DNA from: Azomonas agilis
GTDB lineage: Bacteria > Pseudomonadota > Gammaproteobacteria > Pseudomonadales > Pseudomonadaceae
Reading direction: 5' to 3'
DNA: 64,000 nt
Assembly: GCF_007830255.1 (NCBI RefSeq)
Contig: NZ_VLKG01000004.1
Coordinates: forward strand, 186,001-250,000
Part shown: piece by piece, positions 27,001-34,779 of the stretch
Numbering within the stretch: position 1 is the stretch's first letter
Layout of the letters: every line of letters begins with the position of its first letter
The notes under the pieces: model-generated
What the model saw: only the letters and a program-made list of their open reading frames with translations
What the model was told of the DNA's origin: nothing
The model's database searches: none
Position numbers and translations under genes: made by a program

Positions 27001-27840
27001 TGCATGATCCTCAGGATCATCCAAGGCAGAACGGGCAAACGCGGTAGTGTTGAGAATCAAAGCCACTTTGTGGGCCTGAGCCAGTTGGCGTACCAAATGG
27101 ATGCTGTGCGCTTCCTTCAAGGAAGTTAAGGCAATGGGTAAGGGATTTAACCCCTGAGCTTTTAACACTTCACAGAGTTGTATAAATACGCGCGTATTGC
27201 CCGCTTGCAGATGAGCACGGTAGAACAGCAATAGGACACAGGGCGCATCCGGCTGCCATTCTGCCTGCCATACAGACAGTGGAGAATCCTCTCCAGAGGG
27301 ATGAAATACGCAAGCCGCTGGCAAAGGGCTGGGAGGTGCAATGGAGCTGGTTTTCGCTAAAAAATGCACACCGATAAAACGATAGAAGTTGTGTGCATTG
27401 GTTAATCCCCCCTCGCGTAAATACCGCCACAGGGTGCGAGCTACCTCTATCTCGACAGTGCTTTGCAGCAACAAATTCAGGTCTTCGCTGGTATCACCTG
27501 AAAACATCACTAAGGCAATGTTACGGGCGCGACACAGCGTCCCAATTTGCTCCGTGCCATAAGGCCAATAACTTTCCCCACCTAGGTGATCTATGACGAT
27601 CACCCGCGCCTGTTGCAGTACCTCATCCAGATAAAGATCAACGGAAGCGGGCTGGCGTAAATGCAGTAAATTGGCCAAACGCACGGTGGCAAAGTCCGTT
27701 GGAGGACAGGCCGCCGCCAGCAACGCCAAGGTAGTATCTGCTGCACTGAGGATGACAATATCCGCAGGATCTTGCTCAATACGAGTAACGACTGAGTCAT
27801 CCTCAATAAATCCCCCCGGCTGAGCGGCGAGTAAATGCAT
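24070..27840 (-). CDS. cobN: cobaltochelatase large subunit CobN
   Basis: A 1256-residue protein of the CobN/ChlH family, the porphyrinoid-binding subunit that inserts cobalt. Recognisable blocks include FQVILSGNNQEQW, ALILANYPTREGRLGNGVGLDTPAS, HVFIGIQPARGYQ, AFVHVGKHGNLEWLPGKSVALS and YGPTRDLERQVDEYYEA. Later come GTATMRTGGDDIAQAFALIGV, RVSGFFRDAFSNVIRLFD and the end motif HGYKGAFEMAATVDYLFAFDAT. These follow the CobN order over full length. It sits between cobW and the ChlI/vWA gene with one- and four-base overlaps, which makes a cobalt rather than a magnesium chelatase the better reading. No bacteriochlorophyll genes are present. Confidence 0.93.
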   Translation of the reverse strand: MHLLAAQPGGFIEDDSVVTRIEQDPADIVILSAADTTLALLAAACPPTDFATVRLANLLHLRQPASVDLYLDEVLQQARVIVIDHLGGESYWPYGTEQIGTLCRARNIALVMFSGDTSEDLNLLLQSTVEIEVARTLWRYLREGGLTNAHNFYRFIGVHFLAKTSSIAPPSPLPAACVFHPSGEDSPLSVWQAEWQPDAPCVLLLFYRAHLQAGNTRVFIQLCEVLKAQGLNPLPIALTSLKEAHSIHLVRQLAQAHKVALILNTTAFARSALDDPEDHALVGDIPVFQVILSGNNQEQWRADTRGLAPRDIAMNIALPEVDGRIITRAVSFKGLDHHNPLTQSDVVCYCAQPNRLNFVAKLAQRWCRLRSLANAEKRIALILANYPTREGRLGNGVGLDTPASVIAILRRLQEEGYRLEAVPKDGDALMDRLKEGITNDPEQWALRPARQSLALEDYQRWFHQLPRANQTAVIQRWGTPEADPMLRQGRFMLAGLRCGHVFIGIQPARGYQLDPMASYHDPDLVPPHHYLAFYYWLREVWSSDAFVHVGKHGNLEWLPGKSVALSDECWPDLIFGPMPHLYPFIVNDPGEGTQAKRRAQAVIIDHLMPPLTRAESYGPTRDLERQVDEYYEALMLDRGRADLLRRQILDHILRHNLHQDLGLKVPRSAEEEQQLLNRTDAYLCELKEAQIRDGLHVFGHSPTGRLYRDTLLALARHPIGNAQGRNQGLTTALAKDLGLVDFNPLEADWAAPWTDPCPAVLASVHADPWRTTGDTRERLELMALQVLECGFLPETQDTQWPSTSAVLARVATELQPRLEVCGAQELFQLMRGLSGRFVPAGPSGAPTRGRPDVLPTGRNFYSVDTRSIPTQTSWVLGLRSAERLIERYVQEHGDYPRAIGLSVWGTATMRTGGDDIAQAFALIGVRPQWAEGSHRVADFEILPMSLLDRPRIDVTLRVSGFFRDAFSNVIRLFDAAVQAVAALDEPESVNPIRSRILREAATLEAQGIPKDLAQRQAGYRVFGSKPGSYGAGLQGLIDGKHWNEDADLAQAYLNWGSYAYGQADEGTAALPSFAQRLANIELVLHNQDNREHDLLDSDDYYQFQGGMAAAVRHLSGQQPTLYFGDHSNPSAPAVRSLQEEISRVVRSRVTNPKWIAGVKRHGYKGAFEMAATVDYLFAFDATARVVRDDQYARLTDAYLQDPDTCDFLLRHNPDALTEICERLLEAMDRGLWAEPGIYRDCVEQHLLNAEQHQEAR

Positions 27841-28916
27841 CAGGCGGCCTCAGTCAACACAGCGGCGCTTAAAGCTTGGGTCAGCAATTTGGAGTCTAAA
27901 TCCTCACCAATCAATACGATGCGGGTTTGACGTGGTTCACCAAGGTGCCAATGACGGTCAAAATACTGCTCAAAACGTCGCCCAACCCCCTGTACGACTA
28001 AGCGCATGGGCTTATCTTTCAACGCCACAAAGCCCTTAACGCGGTACAGCTTATGGGTCTGCACCAGATCGTTCAAAATAGCCAGCAGGCGCTCCAAATC
28101 AACCCAAGGCAAGGCCACAGAAAGGGATTGGAAGGCTTCATGGTCGTGATCATGTTCTTCGCCTTCCCCATGCTCATGGTGGCTGTGGCGCTGATGAATA
28201 CTGTCTTCTGAAGCCGCCCCAACCCCTAAAATAACATCAAGATCCACACGACCCTGATCGCTGGCAATGATCTTGACTTCTGCGGGGAGCTCTTTGCGTA
28301 CTAGGTTTTCGACCAAGATGCGCGCTTGAGTATCCACCAAATCGGTTTTAGACAATATGACTAAATCAGCGGCAGAGAGCTGATCTTCAAACAACTCGTG
28401 CAGAGGGGACTCATGATCTAGGTTAGGATCAGCACGGCGTTGTGCATCCACGGCCTGCGGGTTGGCAGCAAATTGGCCCGCCGCCGTAGCAGGTACATCG
28501 ACTAGAGTAATCACTGCATCTACGGTGCATGCGTTTTTGATCTCTGGCCAATGAAACGCCTGAACTAAAGGCTTAGGTAGAGCAAGGCCTGAGGTTTCAA
28601 TCAGTATGTGATCAATCTCTTGGCGACGTGCGATTAATTGTTGCATAACGGGATAAAATTCTTCTTGAACCGTGCAACACAAGCAACCGTTGGCTAACTC
28701 ATAGATTTGGCCTTCTGGCTCGGTATCATCCCCATCACACCCAATGCGGCAGGTACGCAAAATCTCACCATCAATGCCTAACTCGCCAAATTCATTCACT
28801 ATCACGGCAATCCGCCGCCCCTCTGCATGGGCAAGAATATGGCGCAGTAAGGTGGTTTTTCCGCTACCGAGGAACCCCGTAACAATGGTGGAGGGTATTT
28901 TGGTGTAGGTAGACAT
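27840..28916 (-). CDS. cobW: CobW-type GTP-binding metallochaperone
   Basis: COG0523 G3E GTPase of 358 residues. It has Walker A GFLGSGKTTLL, the metal-binding motif GCLCC in ELANGCLCCTVQEEF, ETSGLALPKPLV, the guanine motif SKTD and a His-rich loop (HSHHEHGEGEEHDHDHE at about 240-256). The CobW C-terminal domain ends with YRVKGFVALKD and RIVLIGEDLD. It overlaps cobN by one base, pointing to delivery of cobalt to the chelatase. GAGGA lies before the ATG. Zinc chaperone relatives exist, so the metal is inferred from context. Confidence 0.9.
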   Translation of the reverse strand: MSTYTKIPSTIVTGFLGSGKTTLLRHILAHAEGRRIAVIVNEFGELGIDGEILRTCRIGCDGDDTEPEGQIYELANGCLCCTVQEEFYPVMQQLIARRQEIDHILIETSGLALPKPLVQAFHWPEIKNACTVDAVITLVDVPATAAGQFAANPQAVDAQRRADPNLDHESPLHELFEDQLSAADLVILSKTDLVDTQARILVENLVRKELPAEVKIIASDQGRVDLDVILGVGAASEDSIHQRHSHHEHGEGEEHDHDHEAFQSLSVALPWVDLERLLAILNDLVQTHKLYRVKGFVALKDKPMRLVVQGVGRRFEQYFDRHWHLGEPRQTRIVLIGEDLDSKLLTQALSAAVLTEAA

Positions 28917-28972
28917 CTGTTTTTATCCTCGGAAAATCGCTTGGATACGGGTTTGACATTTTGGTGGACATG

Positions 28973-29734
28973 TTAAGGGGTACAGCGCCAAGGTAATACA
29001 TAGGGCTGGGACTCATACTCGCCTTGCATCGCCTGCACTCGATAAACCCGCTGTAGATTAGCAGCAGTCAGTACTCGGCGTGGCGCATCACAGGCAATGG
29101 CCTGTCCTTGATGCATTAGCAAAATGCGATCACAAAACCGACTGGCCAGAGTGAGATCGTGTAGTACCACTATGACGGCTCGCTCGGCAGTGCATTGAGT
29201 ACGTAATAGTTCCATAACGCTGAGCTGATGGTAAGGATCTAATGAGGCCACAGGTTCATCAGCTAACAACAGCGGCGCTTGTACGGCCAAAGCGCGAGCC
29301 AGACGGGCTCGTGCGCGTTCTCCTCCAGAAAGACAGTCCATACGGCGCTGGGCTAAGGGCTGTAAGTGCATCTGTGCTAAAGCCTGAGCGATGGCTTCTT
29401 GCCCCAGCTCATCTCGATATCCATAGGGTAGACGGCCTAAGGCGACAAAATCCTTTACTTGCAGTGGCCAAGTTACGGCATCTGCTTGAGCTAAGTAGGC
29501 TAGGCGTTTAGCACGAGCATTGGGTGCTAAATGACTCAGAGAGTCTTCTTCTAGGTAAACGGCCCCTGTGTGAGCTAATAACTGAGCGATGGCCCGTAGT
29601 AGAGTGCTTTTTCCGGCTCCATTGGGGCCAATTAGGCCAAACAACTCACCACGCTCAAGCGTCAAGGAAATCTTATCTACTAAGGTTGTAGTTTGGCTGT
29701 GTACCGACAGAGACTGAACCCGTAAAAAGCTCAT
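28973..29734 (-). CDS. btuD: ABC transporter ATPase, BtuD/FecE type
   Basis: ATP-binding subunit of a vitamin B12/iron-chelate importer, 253 residues. Walker A is GPNGAGKSTLL, Q-loop YLAQAD, signature LSGGERARARLARAL, Walker B LLLADEPVASLD and H-loop VVLHDLTLA. Its start overlaps the permease stop by ATGA. In this cobO-cobW-cobN setting a corrinoid (cobalamin or cobinamide) is the most likely cargo. The family also carries siderophores and heme, and a siderophore operon lies nearby. Confidence 0.85.
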   Translation of the reverse strand: MSFLRVQSLSVHSQTTTLVDKISLTLERGELFGLIGPNGAGKSTLLRAIAQLLAHTGAVYLEEDSLSHLAPNARAKRLAYLAQADAVTWPLQVKDFVALGRLPYGYRDELGQEAIAQALAQMHLQPLAQRRMDCLSGGERARARLARALAVQAPLLLADEPVASLDPYHQLSVMELLRTQCTAERAVIVVLHDLTLASRFCDRILLMHQGQAIACDAPRRVLTAANLQRVYRVQAMQGEYESQPYVLPWRCTP

Positions 29735-30744
29735 AAGTTAGCCCCAGCACGTTGCCGTAATACCAAAATCAAAAAAAATGGGGCTCCAATCAAAGCAGTG
29801 ACGACACCGAGCATGAGTTCAACCTCTGCACTGACCAAACGCAATACGACATCGGCCGCTAACAGCAATAAAGCGCCTCCCAAAGCACTGGGTAAAAGTA
29901 GGTAAGCCGGGCGATAGTTCACTAAGCGCCGCAGCATATGAGGCACGACTAAGCCGATAAAACCTATAGAGCCTGTAACGGCTACGCTAGCTCCAACACA
30001 GAGAGCCGTCCCTAGCACGATTCGAATGCGTAAGCTCGTTAGTTGAACACCTAAACTGGCCGCCTCATCCTCACCTAAAGTTAAGGCATCCAATGAACAG
30101 GCACAGGATAGCAGCAAACCTAAACCTAGGAGGATAAAGGGTAGGGCTAGATGAATGTCCTCAAAACTGCGATCCGCCAAGGAACCGAGTAGCCATAGCA
30201 CAATGTCCTGAACATCCGTAGGATTAGGTGCTAGGTTGATTGCCAACGAGGTTAAGGCTCCTGCTAGAGAGGAGAGGGCAATACCTGCCAAGATTAGAGT
30301 TAGATTACTGCCTCCTCGGCAAGCGATGAGGTATAGCATCAGTGTTGCTAAGGCTGCACATCCCATAGCAGCAATGGGTAATAGCCATAGGTTCAGTGCG
30401 GCTAAGCCGAAATACAAACACAATACAGCCCCCAAGCTGGCGCTGGAACTAATGCCTAACAACCCAGGCTCCGCTAAAGGATTGCGCAGTAGCCCTTGTA
30501 AAGCAGCTCCCGCCATTCCTAAAGAAGCTCCTACAAGGATGGCGAGTAATACACGAGGCAAACGTATTTCAGCCACGATAATTTGGTGTCGGCGTGCTAT
30601 TTCGTCAGCAGGAGCCGAGTTGATGGGCAGTAAGCTGTTGACGATATCAGTCAAGCTAATGGATACAGGCCCTAAAGTCAGTGAGTAGAGTGCCAGTAAT
30701 GTCAACGTACCGCTCAAGATCAAATTCAAACGTAGCGTACTCAA
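29731..30744 (-). CDS. btuC: ABC transporter permease, BtuC/FecCD family
   Basis: Inner-membrane permease of 337 residues with about ten helices. The family blocks are LPRVLLAILVGASLGMAGAALQGLLRNPLAEPGLLGISSSASLGAV, then LAGIALSSLAGALTSL, LGSLADRSFEDI (the WLLGSL motif), GEDEAASLGVQ and GFIGLVVPHMLRRLV near the end. It overlaps both neighbours by four bases (ATGA). It forms the pore of the same importer as the adjacent ATPase and binding protein. Confidence 0.9.
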   Translation of the reverse strand: MSTLRLNLILSGTLTLLALYSLTLGPVSISLTDIVNSLLPINSAPADEIARRHQIIVAEIRLPRVLLAILVGASLGMAGAALQGLLRNPLAEPGLLGISSSASLGAVLCLYFGLAALNLWLLPIAAMGCAALATLMLYLIACRGGSNLTLILAGIALSSLAGALTSLAINLAPNPTDVQDIVLWLLGSLADRSFEDIHLALPFILLGLGLLLSCACSLDALTLGEDEAASLGVQLTSLRIRIVLGTALCVGASVAVTGSIGFIGLVVPHMLRRLVNYRPAYLLLPSALGGALLLLAADVVLRLVSAEVELMLGVVTALIGAPFFLILVLRQRAGANL

Positions 30745-31580
30745 GGATGTTGCTCCGGTAGCAATTTTTGGCGAGCAGCGGCAAGCTCTTCAGCGGCTTG
30801 AATCAAGGTCCAATTTGCGCAGCCCCAATCGTTATGGGTTAACTGAACGACCGGAACCGTTTTGGTTAATGCCTGTAAGCTAGGGTGGCGACTGAAGCGA
30901 GTACGCGCATAGGCCGTATCCCGTACGAGCGGTGCTGATACGATTAATTCAGGCGGACGGGCGATAACTTCTTCTAAGGCTAAACGTCCCCAACCGCTGC
31001 GTCCTGAATCAGCTTGTTGGTTAGTTAAACCCGCTGCTCTAAATACTGCGTCTATATGAGTCGTAGAACCCGCTGTTCCTCCGTTAGTCCTGAGGTAAAG
31101 GGCACTTATGGATTTGTTAGCTGTCTTCGCTTTTAGGTGTTCTAGGCGCGTTTTGACATCTGCAACTAAATGATTAGCGGTATCGCCACGTTTGAGTGCC
31201 GTTCCTAGATGTTTTGTCCCATCTAGTATGCCGCTCCAGTCTTTAGGGAAAGGAACATGAATGACTTGTATACCCTCACGAGTCATTAAGTGTGCTTGGT
31301 GGCGGCCTTTCCAACTGCGTGAAGCTAGAACCAATTCAGGATGAGCAGCGATCACTTCCTCCGCGCTGCTACTGTTGGCTGGAAACCGTTTGGCTTGAAA
31401 TGCGAACGAGGAGTGCGTAGCTCGTTGGCTGAGTTTGGATATGGAGATGATTTGTTTTGGGTCGGCTAGGCTCAATAGCAGTATGTCCGCACAGAGATTA
31501 GTTGACATGACGTGCGGGAGTGGTTCATTGGCTTGGGTAAGTGGAATCCAAGTTAGCCAAAATACAAATAGTCGAAGCAT
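30741..31580 (-). CDS. btuF: periplasmic substrate-binding protein, BtuF/FecB family
   Basis: 279 residues with an N-terminal signal peptide (MLRLFVFWLTWIPLTQA, cleavage near residue 17). Two lobes follow: HVMSTNLCADILLLSLAD and EEVIAAHPELVLAS, then the later lobe ALEEVIARPPELIVSAP and WTLIQAAEELAAARQ. It delivers ligand to the BtuC/BtuD pair. The protein fits the class III binding-protein family, but corrinoid specificity is inferred from the surrounding cob genes. The start overlaps the cobO stop by one base (TAATG). Confidence 0.85.
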   Translation of the reverse strand: MLRLFVFWLTWIPLTQANEPLPHVMSTNLCADILLLSLADPKQIISISKLSQRATHSSFAFQAKRFPANSSSAEEVIAAHPELVLASRSWKGRHQAHLMTREGIQVIHVPFPKDWSGILDGTKHLGTALKRGDTANHLVADVKTRLEHLKAKTANKSISALYLRTNGGTAGSTTHIDAVFRAAGLTNQQADSGRSGWGRLALEEVIARPPELIVSAPLVRDTAYARTRFSRHPSLQALTKTVPVVQLTHNDWGCANWTLIQAAEELAAARQKLLPEQHP

Positions 31581-32191
31581 TAAAAATCAATGCCTGCTTG
31601 GGCTTTAATGCCCGCTTTAAAAGCGTGTTTTCGGTCGGCGATTTCGCTCACTGTATCTGCTTGATCTATGAGCTCAGGTGGTGCTGCCCGACCTGTGATG
31701 ATGACTGTTTGCATGGGAGGGCGAGTCTTAATTGCTGCTAAAACTTCGGCTGTATTTAGGTAATGATATTTGAGTATATAAGTTAGCTCATCCAGTATCA
31801 CTAGACTGAGGTTTGGGTCTTTTAGCATTTGAGAGGCTTGAGTCCAAGCTTCATCTGCAGCTCTTTTGTCCTCGTCCCAATTTTGGGTGTCCCAAGTGAA
31901 GCCAGTGGCCATAGCATGGTATCGCACTGTGCTGGTGAGAGCTTGTTGTTGGAGAAAAATGACTTCACCGCTGGCTTGGGTTCCCTTGATGAATTGCACC
32001 ACCCCTACAGATTGACCATGTCCTAAGGCACGGTACAGGGTGCCGAAAGCTGAGGTGGTTTTACCTTTACCGTTGCCGGTAATAAGAATCAGGGTACCGC
32101 GTGATTGGTTAGCTCTGTTGATGGCGGTGTCTACAACTGCTTTTTTACGTTGCATACGTAGGTTGTGCCGCTGTTTTTGATCCTCTTCCAT
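31580..32191 (-). CDS. cobO: cob(I)yrinic acid a,c-diamide adenosyltransferase
   Basis: Adds the 5'-deoxyadenosyl group from ATP to cobalt of corrinoids (CobO/CobA/BtuR family). The P-loop is GNGKGKTTSAFGTLYRALGHG, followed by VGVVQFIKG, the AMATGFTWDTQNWDEDKRAA region, LVILDELTYILKY and VIITGRAAPPELIDQAD. I chose the ATG at 32191 (MEEDQKQRHNLRM), which has GAGG eight bases before it and matches the usual family start. A TTG at 32239 would add 16 residues. It is the first gene of the seven-cistron corrinoid operon. Confidence 0.92.
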   Translation of the reverse strand: MEEDQKQRHNLRMQRKKAVVDTAINRANQSRGTLILITGNGKGKTTSAFGTLYRALGHGQSVGVVQFIKGTQASGEVIFLQQQALTSTVRYHAMATGFTWDTQNWDEDKRAADEAWTQASQMLKDPNLSLVILDELTYILKYHYLNTAEVLAAIKTRPPMQTVIITGRAAPPELIDQADTVSEIADRKHAFKAGIKAQAGIDF

Positions 32192-32239
32192 TAGCTGATC
32201 CTCAGGGTTGATAGGTATTAATTCGGGTATTTTAGCCAA

Positions 32240-32300
32240 GCCTCTCTTGTTTAAATATAGTTTAAATATAGTTTAAGTCGTTTTTTGTGCTCTGGAGCCC
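32240..32300 (-). repeat. 11-bp direct repeats in the cobO promoter region
   Basis: GTTTAAATATA occurs at 32249-32259 and 32260-32270, and a third partial copy begins at 32271. The one-helical-turn spacing could place regulator molecules side by side in front of cobO. I looked for a B12 box and a cobalamin riboswitch on the minus strand here and saw neither. Confidence 0.4.
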
Positions 32301-32331
32301 TAGAGCCATGCGGGTTTTAGAAGGGGTGACT

Positions 32332-32409
32332 CTCAGCTATGCCAATTTTGTGCTCAGCTATGCCAATTTTGTGCTCAGCTATGCCAATTGGACTCTCAGC
32401 TATGCCAAT
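32332..32409. repeat. four direct repeats with exact 21-bp period (iteron-like or IS21-like end)
   Basis: CTCAGCTATGCCAAT starts at 32332, 32353, 32374 and 32395. All four 15-base cores are identical, with six-base spacers. A period of two helical turns, a DnaA box four bases after the last copy and an AT-rich tract beyond it resemble an iteron replication origin. An alternative is the multi-repeat terminus of an IS21-family element. Neither a rep gene nor istAB is present. Confidence 0.6.
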
Positions 32410-32412
32410 GGC

Positions 32413-32421
32413 TGTGGATAA
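32413..32421 (-). promoter_or_regulatory. perfect DnaA box
   Basis: TGTGGATAA is the exact complement of the consensus TTATCCACA. It follows the last 21-bp repeat by three bases and precedes about 110 bases of strongly AT-rich DNA (32422-32530). A single box could be chance, but its position beside the repeats makes it notable. Confidence 0.5.
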
Positions 32422-32576
32422 CTTATAAAAGAAGTTTTTGTAACTTAAAAGTATAAATATATATTTATATATGCCTTATTATTTTTTATTTGTGCTTTAA
32501 AATTTATTACACTAAATATATTGGATTTTTAAGTTTAATTCGTTGGACTATTTTGAATATTAATTGAAGATTATTT

Positions 32577-34019
32577 ATGAGTTTAAATAAGTTATTTCCT
32601 GCTTGTATCAGTAGTTTTTGTTTAACATTTATTCTACTTCCTGCACAAGGCCAGCTTAATTTATCCAATATGGCGTTGTTGTATGTACTTCTTGTTGTAG
32701 TTATTGGAAGCCATTATGGTCGGTTGGCTGCTGTATTGAATGCTATATTAAATGCAGTACTTTATGCTCATGTATTTGTTCCACCATTGTTTTCGCTTGC
32801 CATTACTGAGGTTCAACACCTGTTGTCAGCACTTATTATGTTGGTGGTTGCTATACTGGTTGGCCATCTTACTGCATCTTTAAAGGTACAGGCTGAGCAG
32901 ATACAGGTTCGAGAAATTCAAGCTAGAACCTTATATGATTTAGCTAAACATTTAACTGGGACTAAGACACCTTTTGAAGTTGAGAAAGTTGCTGATCAGT
33001 TTTTAGGGCTAACCTTAGGTATTTTAAAAATTAAAATAGTCTCTTGTCATGAGACCAAAGCTAATTTCCCAGTTTCTTTGGAAGCTTTAGAATCAATAAA
33101 AAAAACACAGAAACCTGTAATTCAGATTGATAAAAGAATAGCATTATTACCACTAACATCAGACTATTTTTTATTATGTGAGTTATCAAATAATTTTGAT
33201 TTACACAATTCGTCTCCAGAGTTATTAGAAACGGTCGCTTCAGTCATTCGAGTTGCTTTAGATCGGATATATTTTGCTGAAATAGCACGTGAAACTGAGA
33301 TACGCAGATCGGCAGAATCTCTACGTAATTCCATACTTTCTGCCTTGTCTCACGATTTGAGAACACCTTTAACGGTGGTATTGGGCTTAACAGAGAGTTT
33401 AGCCCTTGGCAAAGCCTCACCTGAACGACAAAAAGCAATGTTGACATCACTGCATAATCAAGCACTTTCTATTAATCGATTGGTTACTAACTTGTTAGAT
33501 ATGGCTCGTTTACGTTCAGGGCAGATTGAGCTTAATGAGGAATGGCAGCCTATTGATGAGGTAATTGGAGCTACTTTACGTCAGATACGATCTCAGTGGA
33601 GAAATAGCGAGATTACTTTAGATATCCCCCCCGATTTACCTCCTTTGCGTTTTGATGCGGTGTTAATTGAGCGTGTATTATGGAATTTATTGGAGAATGC
33701 CATTAAATATTCTATGTGTGATTTGCCGATTGAACTTATTGTGCGTCGTACAGGGGATAATTTAGATGTTATGATCTGTGATTCAGGCCCTGGACTACCT
33801 GCTGAAGGTATTGAAGAGTTATTTGGTGTTTTTCAACGGGGACAGACAGAATCTAATATTCCTGGAGTTGGATTAGGATTGGCCATTGCACGTACTATTG
33901 CAGAGGCTCATGGTGGACAAGTAACTGCTGAAAATCGAACAGGGGGAGGGGCTTGTTTTCGTTTGCGGTTGCCGTTAGGCAACCCTCCTATGCTCAGTGA
34001 ACTTGAGGATGATGTTTGA
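32577..34019 (+). CDS. KdpD-like sensor histidine kinase without the N-terminal KdpD/Usp domains
   Basis: 480 residues. Four membrane helices of the DUF4118 type fill about residues 10-105. A degenerate GAF-like region lies at about 125-235. The HisKA box follows (ALSHDLRTPLTVVLGL), then HATPase boxes NLLENAIKYS, DSGPGLP and GVGLGLAIARTIAEAHGG. Full KdpD has about 890 residues because of cytoplasmic N-terminal KdpD and universal-stress domains, and both are absent. It is translationally coupled to the regulator gene downstream. The kdpFABC pump genes are not in the window, so a potassium role is inferred only from homology. Gene and upstream are AT-rich. Confidence 0.85.
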   Translation: MSLNKLFPACISSFCLTFILLPAQGQLNLSNMALLYVLLVVVIGSHYGRLAAVLNAILNAVLYAHVFVPPLFSLAITEVQHLLSALIMLVVAILVGHLTASLKVQAEQIQVREIQARTLYDLAKHLTGTKTPFEVEKVADQFLGLTLGILKIKIVSCHETKANFPVSLEALESIKKTQKPVIQIDKRIALLPLTSDYFLLCELSNNFDLHNSSPELLETVASVIRVALDRIYFAEIARETEIRRSAESLRNSILSALSHDLRTPLTVVLGLTESLALGKASPERQKAMLTSLHNQALSINRLVTNLLDMARLRSGQIELNEEWQPIDEVIGATLRQIRSQWRNSEITLDIPPDLPPLRFDAVLIERVLWNLLENAIKYSMCDLPIELIVRRTGDNLDVMICDSGPGLPAEGIEELFGVFQRGQTESNIPGVGLGLAIARTIAEAHGGQVTAENRTGGGACFRLRLPLGNPPMLSELEDDV

Positions 34020-34705
34020 TGGAAACCCAAACCATCTTAGTAGTAGAGGATGATCAGCAGATCCGAGATTTGCTTAAAGTAACTTTAGAAGGTGAGGGCT
34101 ATCAAGTTGTAGAGGCTGCAACGGCGGCTCAAGCGGCGGTGGAAGTTAGATCTTGCAATCCCAACTTACTAATTCTTGATTTAGGATTACCGGATCGAAA
34201 CGGTATTAACTTTATTCGAGACTATCGGCTGTGGTCTTTAATACCAATCTTAATTCTTTCAGCGCGTACTCAGGAAAGCAGTAAAGTAGCTGCTTTAGAT
34301 TCCGGGGCTGATGATTATCTAACCAAGCCGTTTGGTGTATCAGAGTTAGTGGCTAGAGTGCGAGCTTTACTACGCAGAATGCCCGCTCAACCGGGTCAGC
34401 AGGCCTCAGTAATTGAGTTTGGCGATTTTCGGATTGATTGCATTAAGCGTTTAGTGACCCGTGGTGGTGAACTATTACGTTTGACGGATATCCAATATCG
34501 TTTGTTGATACTGTTAGCCTCTAATCCCGGACGGGTGATGACCCATAAGCAGTTGTTATTGCAGATTTGGGGCGGTAAGGCCGTGGAAAGCCATCAGTAT
34601 TTGCGAGTTTACGTGGGCCATCTACGACAGAAAATTGAAGCTAATCCTGCTCAGCCACGCCATATCATTACGGAAACGGGTGTGGGCTATCGGTTTCAAC
34701 TCTAA
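34019..34705 (+). CDS. KdpE-like OmpR-family response regulator
   Basis: Receiver domain with acidic pair in VVEDDQQIRDLL, phospho-acceptor in LLILDLGLPDRNG, switch Thr/Ser in LILSART and Lys in YLTKPF. The winged-helix DNA-binding domain of the OmpR/PhoB type has LTDIQYRLLILLASNPGRVMTHKQLLLQIWGG and ends in ETGVGYRFQL. The ATG at 34019 shares one base with the kinase stop and follows GAGG. A TTG at 34016 is less likely. Partner of the preceding KdpD-like kinase. Confidence 0.9.
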   Translation: METQTILVVEDDQQIRDLLKVTLEGEGYQVVEAATAAQAAVEVRSCNPNLLILDLGLPDRNGINFIRDYRLWSLIPILILSARTQESSKVAALDSGADDYLTKPFGVSELVARVRALLRRMPAQPGQQASVIEFGDFRIDCIKRLVTRGGELLRLTDIQYRLLILLASNPGRVMTHKQLLLQIWGGKAVESHQYLRVYVGHLRQKIEANPAQPRHIITETGVGYRFQL

Positions 34706-34725
34706 ACAGTATTTTTCTTACATAA

Positions 34726-34763
34726 AAATCCCGACAAACTTAGAGCTTGTCGGGATTTCTTTT
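34726..34763 (+). terminator. Rho-independent terminator
   Basis: AAATCCCGACAA (34726-34737) pairs with TTGTCGGGATTT (34747-34758) around a nine-base loop. It is followed by a T-rich end. It lies 20 bases after the regulator gene and 17 before the end of the opposing ferritin-like gene. The A-run on the left side lets it work on both strands. Confidence 0.85.
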
Positions 34764-34779
34764 AACTATGGCAAATGGC

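Noticed and set aside
30236-30688. Plus-strand 150-codon frame
   Set aside because: Antisense to the BtuC-like permease. Its composition is that of a shadow frame.
32192-32330. Cobalamin riboswitch before cobO
   Set aside because: The stretch is too short and shows no B12 box or the expected helices on the minus strand.
32332-32409. Short CRISPR array
   Set aside because: Repeats are 15 bases with six-base near-identical spacers. There are no unique spacers and no cas genes.
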